Shown: positions 26,849 to 36,147 of the stretch, in pieces
Layout of the letters: each line of letters opens with the position of its first letter
Position numbering within the stretch: position 1 is the first letter of the stretch
Origin: Streptomyces cucumeris
GTDB lineage: Bacteria; Actinomycetota; Actinomycetes; Streptomycetales; Streptomycetaceae
Reading direction: 5' to 3'
DNA: 64,000 nt
NCBI RefSeq assembly: GCF_024295805.1
Contig: NZ_JANCLX010000028.1
Coordinates: 1-64,000, forward strand
The notes under the pieces: generated by a model
What the model was told of the DNA's origin: nothing
Database searches by the model: none
What the model saw: only the letters and a program-made list of their open reading frames with translations
Translations under genes and position numbers: made by a program

Positions 26849-27861
26849 CCAAGCCGACCGTGATCGTGCACGACCCCACTCTGCGCGACGGCCAGCACGC
26901 CGTCCGCCACCAGCTCGACGTCAAGCAGATCCGCAGCTACGCCGCCGCAGCCGACACCGCCGGCGTCCCCGTGGTCGAGATCGGGCACGGCAATGGGCTG
27001 GGCGCCTCCTCCCACCAGGTCGGCCATAGCCGACTCAGCGACGACGAGATGCTCGCCACCGCCCGCCAGGCCCTCCCTCACAGCAAAATGGCCACCCTGA
27101 TGCTGCCCGGCTGGGCCACCAGCAAAGACCTGCGCAACGCCGTGCGCCACGGCGTGGATGTGGTCCGCGTCGCCGCGCACTGCACCGAGGCCACCGTCAC
27201 CGAACGCCACCTGGACGTGATCCGAGAACTGGGAGCCGAAGCCCAGGGCGTCCTGCTGATGAGCCACATGGCCACGCCGGAGGAACTCGCCGAGCAGTGC
27301 GCCCTGATGGTCGGCTACGGTGCCCAGGCAGTCTGCATTTTCGACAGCGCCGGCCACTACCTGCCCCAGGACGTGACCGTCCGAGTCGCGGCCATCACCG
27401 CGGCCGTGGACGTGCCGGTCGCCTTCCACGGACACAACAATCTCGGGTTGGCCGTGGCGAACTCGATCGCAGCCATCGAGGCCGGAGCCCGGGTGATCGA
27501 CGCGTGTGCCCGGGGATTCGGCGCGGGGGCGGGCAACACACAGCTGGAGGTCTTGGTGGCCGTGCTGGAGCGCCTGGGCCACCACACCGGCATCGACCTG
27601 CGGCTGCTGGCCGACGCCGCCGAACTCGCGGAACGGACCCTGATGCCAGCCCCACCGACGATCGACTCCATCAGCCTGGTCTCCGGTCTGGCCGGGGTGT
27701 TCTCCGGGTTCAAAAAGCCCGTGCTGGCGGCCGCCGAGCAGACGGGCGTGCACGCCTGGGACCTGTTCGTCGAGCTGGGCAGGCTCCGGGTCACCGCCGG
27801 CCAGGAGGACATGATCCCCGACGCCGCCCGCGAACTGGCAGCACACGGGGGTCTGCGATGA
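26845..27861 (+). CDS. 4-hydroxy-2-oxovalerate aldolase
   Basis: 338 residues from ATG 26845. DRE-TIM metallolyase: DPTLRDGQHAVRH carries the catalytic and metal-binding residues, and GHNNLGLAVANS the metal-binding HxH-like segment (AFHGHNN). It splits 4-hydroxy-2-oxovalerate into pyruvate and acetaldehyde. The length and the C-terminal communication domain match MhpE/DmpG. It forms the hydratase-dehydrogenase-aldolase trio of lower meta-cleavage. Confidence 0.9.
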   Translation: MTKPTVIVHDPTLRDGQHAVRHQLDVKQIRSYAAAADTAGVPVVEIGHGNGLGASSHQVGHSRLSDDEMLATARQALPHSKMATLMLPGWATSKDLRNAVRHGVDVVRVAAHCTEATVTERHLDVIRELGAEAQGVLLMSHMATPEELAEQCALMVGYGAQAVCIFDSAGHYLPQDVTVRVAAITAAVDVPVAFHGHNNLGLAVANSIAAIEAGARVIDACARGFGAGAGNTQLEVLVAVLERLGHHTGIDLRLLADAAELAERTLMPAPPTIDSISLVSGLAGVFSGFKKPVLAAAEQTGVHAWDLFVELGRLRVTAGQEDMIPDAARELAAHGGLR

Positions 27862-28718
27862 TCCAGAAGCCTGCCCCGGCCGGAACCTGGATCATCACCC
27901 CCGGCCACATGGGCGCCCGGTTCCCGGCCGCGCACAGCTGCCGTGCGGACGTCGCCCTGGTCGACCTGGAAGACTCCGTGCCGGACGCGGCCAAGCCAGA
28001 AGCCCGCCAGACCGCGCGCGCCTTCTTCACCAACCCGCCCACCCGTCCCTTGCTCGGGGTGCGAATCAGCTCACCCACCACCCGCGACGGTATCCGCGAC
28101 CTCGCCGCCCTCCACGGCTATCCGGTCAAGCCTCAGGTCGTCCTCATCCCCAAGGTCGAGTCCGCCCGCGACTTCGAGATCGTCGCCGGGGCCCTCGACA
28201 CCCATGACTACGCGCCGCTGCTGTATGCGCTGATCGAAACCCCCCGAGCGCTGGAGGCACTGCCCTCGATCATGCGGGCCGACCGCATCGCCGGAGTCCT
28301 GTTCGGCACCGCCGACTACGCGACCGCCACACGGTGCAGCCGTACCTGGGAACCCCTCCTGCACGCCAGGGCCGCGCTGGTCACCAGCGCCGCCGCAGCG
28401 GGCATCCCCGCCATCGACTCGCCGTTCTTCGACCTGGACGACCTCGACGGACTGCAGCAGGAAGCCGAAAGGGTCAAGGCCCTCGGCTTCACCGGCAAAA
28501 GCTGCGTCCACCCGGCGCATCTCCCGGTCATCGACAAGGTGTTCCGGCCCGCCCAGGAGGAGATCGCTGCGGCCCGCGCCATCGTTGCGGCCGCCGAGAA
28601 CGCCGGCGGGAGCATCGTCCGGGTCGACGGGCGCATGACCGGCCCGCCCATGGTTGCCGCCGCCCGGGCCCTGCTGGCCCGAGAAGAGACCCGCACTCCG
28701 AGCGAGACACCCGTATGA
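27858..28718 (+). CDS. HpcH/HpaI / CitE-like CoA-ester lyase
   Basis: 286 residues from ATG 27858, with a 4-bp overlap with the aldolase. TIM-barrel CitE-like features: ADVALVDLEDSVPD (acidic metal ligands), PKVESARDFE, ALIETPRALE, and GFTGKSCVHPAHLPVID. Family reactions include cleavage or formation of citramalyl-, malyl- and beta-methylmalyl-CoA. Paired with the MaoC-like gene next to it, an itaconyl- or mesaconyl-CoA type sequence (hydrate, then cleave to pyruvate or glyoxylate and acyl-CoA) is possible. The substrate cannot be fixed from sequence. Confidence 0.85.
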   Translation: MIQKPAPAGTWIITPGHMGARFPAAHSCRADVALVDLEDSVPDAAKPEARQTARAFFTNPPTRPLLGVRISSPTTRDGIRDLAALHGYPVKPQVVLIPKVESARDFEIVAGALDTHDYAPLLYALIETPRALEALPSIMRADRIAGVLFGTADYATATRCSRTWEPLLHARAALVTSAAAAGIPAIDSPFFDLDDLDGLQQEAERVKALGFTGKSCVHPAHLPVIDKVFRPAQEEIAAARAIVAAAENAGGSIVRVDGRMTGPPMVAAARALLAREETRTPSETPV

Positions 28719-29251
28719 CAGCCAGCATCCCCATGCCCGCGGGGTACCGGCGGATCGCCGACGGCCGCTACCGGGAAGTCGTCGGGCTCGGCTACGACGA
28801 GCTGACGGTGGGCCTGATCATCGAGCACCGGCCCGGACGCACCGTCATCGAAGCCGACAACACCTGGCTGACCCTGCTCGGCGGCAACACCGCCCCGATC
28901 CACACCGACGCCCACTACAGCAGCCACACCGCGTGGCGCAGACCCCTGGTGTGCAGCAGTATCACCCTCCACCTCCTCGGCGGGATGACCGTCCGCAGCA
29001 CCAGCGGCCTCACCACCGGCAACCTCGGCTTCGAGGAAGTTCGCTTCCGCGACCCGGTGTTCGTGGGCGACACCCTCTACGCGTCCACGGAGATCACCGG
29101 CCGCCGCCGATCCGAGAGCAGACCGGACACCGGGATCGTCACCTGCCGCACCACTGGCCACAACCAGGACGGCAACACCGTCATCACCTTCACCCGCAGC
29201 TTCTTCGTCCCCGTCGACGCCGACACCATCCGCGGCCACACCAACTACTAA
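28715..29251 (+). CDS. MaoC-like dehydratase / enoyl-CoA hydratase
   Basis: 178 residues with a 4-bp overlap with the lyase gene. Hot-dog fold with the hydratase-2-like motif NTAPIHTDAHYSSHTAWRRP, where Asp and His are catalytic, and FRDPVFVGDTLYASTEI. It resembles MaoC proteins acting on mesaconyl- or itaconyl-CoA beside CitE-like lyases. The substrate is inferred only from the neighbour. Confidence 0.85.
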   Translation: MTASIPMPAGYRRIADGRYREVVGLGYDELTVGLIIEHRPGRTVIEADNTWLTLLGGNTAPIHTDAHYSSHTAWRRPLVCSSITLHLLGGMTVRSTSGLTTGNLGFEEVRFRDPVFVGDTLYASTEITGRRRSESRPDTGIVTCRTTGHNQDGNTVITFTRSFFVPVDADTIRGHTNY

Positions 29252-29268
29252 ACGGAAGGGGACACCGC

Positions 29269-30438
29269 ATGACCGATCCCGTCCGGATCATGGAAGCCGA
29301 CGAGCCCCTGTGGCAGGAGTACAACGAACTCGCCACCCGCTCCTACGGCCATCCCGTGGGAGACATCACCCGCCTGCGCGACCACGCCGACATCCGCGTC
29401 GCGGTCCGCGACGGCCGCGTCATCGCCGGCGGCCTCAGCCTCCTTCTCCACCAGTTCTTCGGCGGCGCCCCCGTGCCGTCGGCCATCATCAGCGCTGGAG
29501 CCGTCGCCCCAGAGGAGCGCGGCGACCGCATTGCCAGCCGCCTTCTCACCGAACGACTCCGCCCACTGCGCGAAAACGGCGCCGTGATCTCCACCGTCTG
29601 GACAACCTCGAACGGCCACCTGCGCCGACTCGGCTGGCAGGCCCCGGTCCCCGTCTTCGCGTGGTCGATCGCCACCGAAGACCTCAAGCGCACCTTCACC
29701 CGATCCCGCATGGACATCGAACACGGCCGGGCACAGGAAGGCGAGGAACTGCAGCGCCGCCTGGCCCAGCAGTGGAACGGACCCATCCTCCGCCCGGACT
29801 GGTGGCCGGGCTGGCTGGACGACAAACGTGAACTGACCACCTACCGGTTCGGGCCGCCACAGACACCAACCGGGCTGCTGTCCCTCGCCATGAAACGGCA
29901 CCCGCGGCACGGCATGGAGCTGACCGTGCACGACTTCTGGGCTGCCGACACGCAGACCGTCAACGAGATGATGGCCTTCCTCGGCAGCCACCACACCCGG
30001 GCCCCCGCCATCCACTTCCGGCGCTCCGCCCTCCCCCCGTACCCCACCCTCCTGCACCACCTGCACCGATACCGGCTAACGGCGGAAGCGTGGCACCCCT
30101 GGATGCTCCGCATCCTCGACCTCCCCGAAGCCATCCGGCTACGCGGCTGGCCAACTGGTCTGAACGTCTCCGTGCCCCTGGAGATCGAAAGCGAGACCGG
30201 CGACACCTGGCAGTCGTACCTACTGGAAGTGAAAGACGGCACCGGACAGATATCCGCAACCCCCGGACACGGCGACGTCCGCCTCACCCGCGGACAGCTG
30301 GCCGTCTGGTACGCGGGCGGCTACCAAACAGCGGCCGCAGCGGAACTCGTCGGCGTCGCCGCCAAGTCAAGGTACGCCCTGACCCAACTGATCCGAGCCA
30401 CCACAGACATGGAGCCATGGCTGCCGGACCACATCTGA
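29269..30438 (+). CDS. Eis-like GNAT acetyltransferase
   Basis: 389 residues from ATG 29269 with GGAAGGGG upstream. The N-terminal GNAT domain has GAVAPEERGDRIASRLL (acetyl-CoA loop). A second GNAT-like domain follows, then a sterol-carrier-like C-terminal region, as in Eis-family proteins (usual length about 400). The protein ends PWLPDHI. Eis enzymes acetylate amines, including aminoglycosides, at one or several positions. As the last gene of the operon it could modify a pathway amine or give self-protection; this is inference. Confidence 0.75.
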   Translation: MTDPVRIMEADEPLWQEYNELATRSYGHPVGDITRLRDHADIRVAVRDGRVIAGGLSLLLHQFFGGAPVPSAIISAGAVAPEERGDRIASRLLTERLRPLRENGAVISTVWTTSNGHLRRLGWQAPVPVFAWSIATEDLKRTFTRSRMDIEHGRAQEGEELQRRLAQQWNGPILRPDWWPGWLDDKRELTTYRFGPPQTPTGLLSLAMKRHPRHGMELTVHDFWAADTQTVNEMMAFLGSHHTRAPAIHFRRSALPPYPTLLHHLHRYRLTAEAWHPWMLRILDLPEAIRLRGWPTGLNVSVPLEIESETGDTWQSYLLEVKDGTGQISATPGHGDVRLTRGQLAVWYAGGYQTAAAAELVGVAAKSRYALTQLIRATTDMEPWLPDHI

Positions 30439-30545
30439 CGCCTGCGCCCAAAACCACAGCCGAGGACGGCAGCGGTATGGGGGGGTGAAGCCGCCTGCGG
30501 TGTCGCGGGGGAACGGCAGCAGGGGTTCGACGGCAGTCGAGTCGG

Positions 30546-31004
30546 ATGTTCGGTGATGCCTCCGATCTTGCGGATGGCGGTGACGGCAATGCTGCCGCCG
30601 CCGGACGCCAGGGGGCGTACCGTGAGGGTAAGGCCAGGCCACCGCGCCGCTGCCAGCACTGCCGCAAGCCGCTGAAGGCGACCGCCCGCAGCGACGCGAA
30701 GTTCTACTCGAAGGCGTGCGCCCAGGAGGAGTGCCGGTGGCGCCGCCGCTTCGCCGAAGAGGTCGAGCTCGGGTACGAAGTCGGCGATGCGGTGTCGGTG
30801 CGCTGCCCCGCGTGCGGGCGTCGGTTCATTCCCGGCCACGGCCACCGCCGGGACGCGATCTACGACCGGGCCGCGTGCCGCCAGACCGCCTACCGGGCCC
30901 GCAGAGCCCAACGGCTACGAAAAGCCGTCACAACTCAGCCCCCTGCGGAACCTGTGAGAAGCCGCTACACAGCGCTGACCAGGACGATGCACTGCAACCC
31001 GTGA
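30546..31004 (+). CDS. Zinc-ribbon protein
   Basis: 152 residues from ATG 30546. Two related cysteine modules: CQHCRKPL...ARSDAKFYSKAC and CPACGRRFIPGH...YDRAACRQTAYRARRA. These recall streptomycete plasmid proteins whose C-terminal module reads (Y/F)C....CR..A.RAR. It is likely a small nucleic-acid-binding protein. Residues before 30 and after 125 are low complexity. It is not part of the preceding operon (107 bp gap). Confidence 0.65.
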   Translation: MFGDASDLADGGDGNAAAAGRQGAYREGKARPPRRCQHCRKPLKATARSDAKFYSKACAQEECRWRRRFAEEVELGYEVGDAVSVRCPACGRRFIPGHGHRRDAIYDRAACRQTAYRARRAQRLRKAVTTQPPAEPVRSRYTALTRTMHCNP

Positions 31005-31202
31005 CGGTGGCCATCAAAGACGTCCGGACCCGGCCGCGGGCGGCGGCTGGGGTACGACGTCTGATGCAGCGAGAGCCTCTTGGCGGGCTGCCGGGAGAAG
31101 GTCGGAACCAGGCAACTGGATCCTCCACCGCATGGTGGCAGTGGCCCCCGGAGCCTTCCAAGGGGCTCTCGTCATGCTTCACCAGGCTCCTGTGGTGCTC
31201 TG

Positions 31203-31814
31203 TCATTCCTGATATGAGGGACCGGTCAGAACGCGCTGTACGGAGTACACCCGGCTCTCGACCACGTAGCTGGGGGCGATCACGTGCTGGGCTGGAAGCG
31301 TGGGGTCACAGGATGGCCATGCTGCTTGCCGGGTGGAATCGATGTCGGCTCTGGGCAGCAGGTCGAAGTCCCAGCGGAACGGTAGCCCTGTGTGCTCGGA
31401 GCGTTGCCATAGAGCTTTGGCGTCTGTTACGGCTCGCTCCATGCGGGTGGCGAGGCTGTTCCGTCCGGCTTGGTCCAGGTGGAGTACCGCCTCAAGCTGC
31501 TCGGCCTCCGGAGGATCCAGAAAGAGTGCTTGGGTGAGTTCGCCGAGGAACCACAGGTGGGCGGTTTTGTAGCCGGTCTGGCGGAGACTGATCGCAGCGG
31601 CGGCTCGGGCCAGGGACGCGAGACGGTACTCCACAAGGGTCTGGAAGTCGCGGGCGATGATCTGATGCTCGGTATGCGCGTTGGACGGCAGGTCGCCGCG
31701 GCGGCGGACCTGGGCGGCAAGCTGGGCAGCAAACCGCTTCTCGAGCTTCTCGAGGCGGGCGTGGGCGATGCCAAGCTCACCACGCAGGGCTCGAACGGAC
31801 CACGATTGTGGGGA
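31203..31814 (-). pseudogene. 5'-truncated helical hypothetical protein
   Basis: The frame is open from a TGA at 31815-31817 down to 31203 and reads a long charged helix (GELGIAHARLEKLEKRF) then LWFLGELTQALFLDPPEAEQ. The first in-frame start codon is a GTG at 31634, well inside the helical region. The open part above it abuts the murF remnant, so the 5' end seems to have been lost at that junction. Family not recognised. A shorter protein of 143 residues could still be made from GTG 31634. Confidence 0.5.
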
Positions 31815-32886
31815 TCACCGGCTCGGCGGGCAAGACCTCGACCAAAGACCTGATCGCCGCCCTGCTGCCCGCGGTGGGCACCACCGTGGCCACTCAGCAA
31901 TCCTTCAACAACGTGATCGGTCTGCCAGTGACGGTCTCCCGGGCCGACTCCGCCACCCAGTAACTCGTCCTGGAGATGGGAGCCCGGCACGCGGGCCACA
32001 TCCGCGACCTGACCCGCATCGCTCCACCCTCCATCGCCGTGATCACCAACGTCGGTACAGCCCATGTCGGAGAGTTCGGCGGCCGGGACCAGATCGCCAA
32101 GGCCAAGGGCGAGCTCGTTGAAGCCCTCCCCGACCACGGCGTGGCAGTGCTCAACGCCGACGATGAACGGGTCCTGGCAATGGCCAAGCGCACCTCGGCC
32201 CGGACCGTCACCTACGGACTCTCCTCGGACGCCACCGTGCGCGCCAGCGATGTCGCACTCGACGACCACGGCAGGCCCCGGTTTGTGCTCCACACCCCGG
32301 AAGGGCAGGCCCGCGTGTCATTGCAGCTCCTGGGCGAGTACCGGGCATCCAACGCTCTGGCCGCCGCCGCTGTCGCCCGGGAGGCCGGCCTGCCGCTCGG
32401 CCAGATCGCTGCACTGCTGAGCGCCGCGACCATCCAGTCCCAGTGGCGGATGGAGGCCCGCACGCGCGCCGACGGCGTCACGATCGTCAACGACGCCTGG
32501 AACACCAACCCGGACTCCATGACCAAGTCGATGCGGGCCCTGGCGGCGATGGCCCGCGGCCAAGACCAGCGCTCCATCGCTGTGCTGGGCCGTATGGATG
32601 AGCTCGGGGACGACTCACGGGCCGCCCACGAAGAGGTGGATCGGATGGCCGCCGAGCTCAGGCTGGACCAGTTGGTGGCCGTCGGCGGAGAGGAGGCACG
32701 CTGGATGCAGCAGGCGGCCGAAAGGGCCGGGGCCCGCTCAGCTGCGTACATGCCCGACCAGGACAGCACGCTCGACCACCTGCAGCGCGCCCTGACGCCG
32801 GGGACGTGGTGCTGGTGAAGGCGAGCCGGGCGGTCCAGCTGCAACAGCTCGCCGAAGCGCTACTGCAGCCAGCCCCTGAGGCATAG
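31802..32886 (+). pseudogene. Decayed murF (UDP-MurNAc-tripeptide--D-Ala-D-Ala ligase)
   Basis: Homology begins at the ATP loop TIVGITGSAGKTSTKDLIAAL with no N-terminal substrate domain. An in-frame TAA follows at 31961-31963, then an open frame with the Mur ligase central and C-terminal motifs (VITNVGTAHVGEFGG, LGEYRASNALAAAA, NDAWNTNPDSM). Near 32800 the frame shifts, and the true tail (VVLVKASRAVQLQQLAEALL) is read in another frame to a TAG near 32886. Three separate lesions make it non-functional. It looks like a second murF copy and would have been about 460 residues. Confidence 0.85.
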
Positions 32887-33064
32887 GCCGCGACCAGTAC
32901 GTCACCCGGCGCGCCACGGCGGCTGTGGCGGCGCTGCGACCAGCCAGGTCACCCGCCCCAATCAGCACCACCATGTCGCCCGGCCGGGCCAGCTGGACCA
33001 CCGGATTCTGACGTGATCCGCCCGGGGGTAGGTGACCGGGCAACGTGATGAGCACAGAATGTGG

Positions 33065-33099
33065 TGTGGTCCTCCCCAAACCCCATGGGGAGGACCACA
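33065..33099. terminator. Bidirectional terminator
   Basis: Perfect 13-bp stem (TGTGGTCCTCCCC / GGGGAGGACCACA) with a 9-nt loop between the rightward murF remnant and the leftward DUF397 gene. Confidence 0.8.
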
Positions 33100-33150
33100 G
33101 CGCAGATCTGGTATGTGTGATCAGCTCACCAGCCCGGCACCCACCGGGCC

Positions 33151-33327
33151 TTACTTGAGGCTGTCGATGAAGTTGGAGAAGGCGGTGCGGGGAAGCCTCA
33201 GGGCTGGCCCGTCCTTCCTCTTTGAATCGCGGACGGCGATTTGAGTGTCGAGGTCGGCGACCTCGACGCAGTTGCCTTCAGCGCCGCTGCTGTAGGACGA
33301 CTTGAACCAGGCGCTCTCGGGCGCCAC
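33151..33327 (-). CDS. DUF397 protein
   Basis: 58 residues from GTG 33327 (VAPESAWFKSSYSSGAEGNC), ending TAFSNFIDSLK. It contains the family's WxKSSYS and C(V/L)EVA motifs and VRDSK. It is just downstream of an XRE/DUF5753 regulator on the same strand, the standard pairing; such pairs act as developmental or toxin-antitoxin-like modules in Streptomyces. In-frame codons extend upstream to the regulator stop but contain no ATG. Confidence 0.75.
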   Translation of the reverse strand: MAPESAWFKSSYSSGAEGNCVEVADLDTQIAVRDSKRKDGPALRLPRTAFSNFIDSLK

Positions 33328-33359
33328 ACAGGTTGACTTGCTTGCTGGCGTGTTGATGG

Positions 33360-34238
33360 CTACGACTTCCGTTCTTCCTGGAATTTCTGTGCATTCATGA
33401 GGATTCGCGGCGTCTCGTGAGGTGCGAGAGCCGCCGCCCGCAGCGCTTCGAATCTGCGGGAGAACTGGCCGACCTCGGGCTTCTTGTCAGTCACCCAGCA
33501 CTGGCCGTTCACGTGGTCCGCCTGGACCATCTTGGGCAACGGGTCGTGCTGCTCCAGCAGGGCAAAGTTCTGACTGGCTCGGTAGCCGGTTGACGACCCA
33601 GGCAGTATCTGAACCGTGATGTGGTCGAGGGAGGCGAGGCGCTGGATCTCCTCGTACTGCTCGATCATGATGGCTGGGCTGCCGATGGTGCTGCGGATTG
33701 CGTCCTCAGCCATGATCACCCACAGTGGACGCGGTTCGTCTTCCGTGACCAGCTTCTTCCGGCTCATCCGCAGCTCGACGTTCGAGTCGATGAACTCGGT
33801 TGTCTTCTCATCGACGGCCTTGGCGCTCTCCAGGAGTGCACGCGTGTAGCTCGTGGTCTGAAGCAGCCCGAAGACGAGGGTGGGCTGCCATGCGCTGATG
33901 GACGCAGCATCGGTCTCCAAGCCGACGTAGTCCCGCATCCCCTTCTGCAGGTGGGGGTTGTAGGGCACCCACCACCCTTGGGTGAGCGACTCACGGTGGA
34001 TCTTCAGTAGCTCGTCCACGGTTTCTTCGTCAAAGACTTCGTAGTGCTCCAGAAGCGCCTTCAGATCGCCAGTGTTCGGCAGTCCGGTTCGGCCCTTCTC
34101 CAGCCGCCACAGCTTCTCGGGCGAGAAGCCCAGTGCGGTGGCCACGTCTTCACGGGATTCCGCGCGGTCGGTTCGCATCTTCTCCAGTACGTTGCCGAGG
34201 TGCTTGCGCCGACTCGTAGGTCCTTTGGGCGCTGCCAA
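33360..34238 (-). CDS. XRE-family regulator with DUF5753
   Basis: 292 residues. HTH at about 15-75 (ESREDVATALGFSPEKLWRLEKGRTGLPNTGDLKAL), then a DUF5753 domain (PTLVFGLLQTTSYTRALL; RMSRKKLV; ITVQILP). This is a typical member by length and order. It is followed by a DUF397 gene and divergent from an HATPase gene, a common streptomycete three-part module. Direct TTGCACG repeats lie in the divergent region. Confidence 0.88.
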   Translation of the reverse strand: MAAPKGPTSRRKHLGNVLEKMRTDRAESREDVATALGFSPEKLWRLEKGRTGLPNTGDLKALLEHYEVFDEETVDELLKIHRESLTQGWWVPYNPHLQKGMRDYVGLETDAASISAWQPTLVFGLLQTTSYTRALLESAKAVDEKTTEFIDSNVELRMSRKKLVTEDEPRPLWVIMAEDAIRSTIGSPAIMIEQYEEIQRLASLDHITVQILPGSSTGYRASQNFALLEQHDPLPKMVQADHVNGQCWVTDKKPEVGQFSRRFEALRAAALAPHETPRILMNAQKFQEERKS

Positions 34239-34404
34239 GTGAAGTCCTCCCCATCTCTCCCCGAGTCAGACACTGTGGCGTCTGAGTCTCGGTCAACCGC
34301 GCCAGAGTCCGCTTGGGTGGCCCGCGAGTCTCGAGTGTGCCACCCAGAGTTCTGCCTGCACAGGCACGAGTCCTGACGGCTGCATATGACACTTTCCATG
34401 AAAC

Positions 34405-34423
34405 TTGCACGCTATATTGCACG
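34405..34423. promoter_or_regulatory. Paired TTGCACG repeats in a divergent regulatory region
   Basis: TTGCACG at 34405-34411 and 34417-34423, spaced 12 bp and separated by CTATA, between the XRE regulator and the divergent HATPase gene. It may be an operator. TATATT at 34413-34418 could be a -10 element. The motif recurs upstream of the HATPase gene at 43620. Confidence 0.4.
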
Positions 34424-34611
34424 TCAACTCTCCCATGCAAGACAGTTACTGGGCTAGCTGATCGCGAGCGGCATCGCGTCAGCCATGGGGCCATGCGCCC
34501 CGGCAATCGTGTGTGGCCCGCGCCTCTGTGAGAACTGTCTGACCTCGGAGGCTGGAGATCACGGATGCCGTGCGTGGTGTTCCCCTACATCGCCCACCTT
34601 GGAGGCCCTCG

Positions 34612-35061
34612 ATGAGCCCTGGAACAGTCATCGCGCCTGCCGCAGCGAGTCTGCGGCCGACGATCTCCGGCGCGTTCGAGGTGGCCATAGCCCCGGATCC
34701 CGCCCGCGTTTCTGACACGCGGCGTATCACCGCCGCGTTCGTGCGGCTGTGGTCCTTGCCTCTCTCCATGGAGGAGGAGGCAGTGATCGTCGTATCAGAG
34801 CTGGTATCGAATGCTGTCGAGCACGGTTTCGGATTAGTCAGTCTGCGGATCCGGTACTCCGATGACACGCTGCGCATCGACGTCGCTGATGACAACCCAG
34901 AGCCTGCTCGACAGCAATCCGCGGGCCCTGAGGACGTCCGTGGACGGGGACTCTTCATTGTCCAGAAGATCGCCGCGGCACACAGCGGCTCATGGGGCGT
35001 CAGCGAGGACGGCCGTACTACATGGTGCGTCCTCCGCGTACTGAGGGCGGGCGAGCGATGA
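34612..35061 (+). CDS. SpoIIAB/RsbW-like ATP-binding protein
   Basis: 149 residues from ATG 34612 with GGAGG upstream. HATPase_c_2 fold: N-box EEEAVIVVSELVSNAVEHG and G-box GRGLFIVQKIA. Such small kinases bind or phosphorylate anti-anti-sigma partners, although many streptomycete copies are orphans near XRE/DUF397 pairs, as here. Leu75 is a TTA codon (34834), so expression should need bldA. A 4-bp ATGA overlap leads to the next gene. Confidence 0.85.
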   Translation: MSPGTVIAPAAASLRPTISGAFEVAIAPDPARVSDTRRITAAFVRLWSLPLSMEEEAVIVVSELVSNAVEHGFGLVSLRIRYSDDTLRIDVADDNPEPARQQSAGPEDVRGRGLFIVQKIAAAHSGSWGVSEDGRTTWCVLRVLRAGER

Positions 35062-35441
35062 ACCCGCACGCCGGGGTGCATGACGCTGAAGTCCTCGCGC
35101 GCCGACTGAGCTGTCTCCGTGAATGGGAGCCCCCTGACGGCGGCCTGCTCCTGGACGACGCCTCGGCAGCACTCGACGACCTCGCTCCCCAGGACGTGAG
35201 TGGACTGACGCGGCGTCTCCAAGGCCACCTCGTGCAGCTCAAACGGATTGCGGTTGAACAAGACGACACGGACCCGGACCGGCAAACGGCCGACTTGATC
35301 ACCGCTGCCTACACTCTGCTCGCCACTCCGGTGCCTAGTGACCGGCGGCACGCGCTCGGCCACATGAGGCGCCTAGGGTGGACCGTCAGCGAGTTGCTGG
35401 ACCAACTGGTCGCGACGCGCAAGGTGAGAGTGGCCGCGTGA
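35058..35441 (+). CDS. DUF6415-like hypothetical protein
   Basis: 127 residues from ATG 35058, coupled to the HATPase gene by a 4-bp overlap. All-helical: LRRLQGHLVQLKRIAVEQ and a C-terminal segment with HALGHMRRLGWTVSELLDQLV. It resembles small DUF6415-type proteins found after HATPase genes in Streptomyces. No catalytic motif. Confidence 0.6.
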   Translation: MNPHAGVHDAEVLARRLSCLREWEPPDGGLLLDDASAALDDLAPQDVSGLTRRLQGHLVQLKRIAVEQDDTDPDRQTADLITAAYTLLATPVPSDRRHALGHMRRLGWTVSELLDQLVATRKVRVAA

Positions 35442-36147
35442 ACCTACGCCTGGCAGTGACAGATCGCTGGCGAGGCCATCGCGGCCGTTCGGGCGTGCCA
35501 CGGTCCCCCGTGGGCCCGAAAGCCCCTGCCCCGGGGACCTACCGGGGACACGCTCGATCGTGTCCAGACGCTGAGTGGCTGGCGGCCGGTACCGGGTCTT
35601 GCCCCTGGAGGGCTTGGAGGTGCTGGAGGCCGGCCTGGTGCCCGATGCCAGTGCATCGAGAGCGGTAGCGGGCCTTCTGCGTGAGGAGCTCTCCGCGACT
35701 CATCAGCGTTCCTGAACTGCGGACCGTCTGGCCCCGGTACACACAGGTAGGCGCGAACAAGTTGCGTTGTGCAGCGTCGGGCCGGGGCCCGGCTCCTTCG
35801 CATCCGCCGTAAGACATCGGAGCGTCTGGCCGGAGAGCGCCCTGCGGATGCTGGCCCACCGATAAGAGGCCGCCCAGCAGCGTGCCGCCGCTACAGCCCG
35901 CCGGTACAGCCGGCTTGCCGATGCGGCAGCTCATTCATCCGTCCGGGTGACGGTGCCGACAGCTCTGTCGGAGAGACACATACTCCTACCGGCCACGAAT
36001 TACTGCGGACCACCGGGCTGGCGTCGCGCGTTGACCCCAACGGCCCGTCCTCGTGCTTGGCAGCCGGGAGTGGGGTTCACGGGCAGGCAGGTGGGGCAGA
36101 GGCCCGTCGCCCGTGTCGTACGGTGCCGGCCTCCGACGTACAGCGGG
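35442..36147. other. Intergenic, no gene supported
   Basis: Only overlapping high-GC frames without ribosome sites or recognisable products. No repeats or strong hairpins were noticed. It lies between convergent units. Confidence 0.4.
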
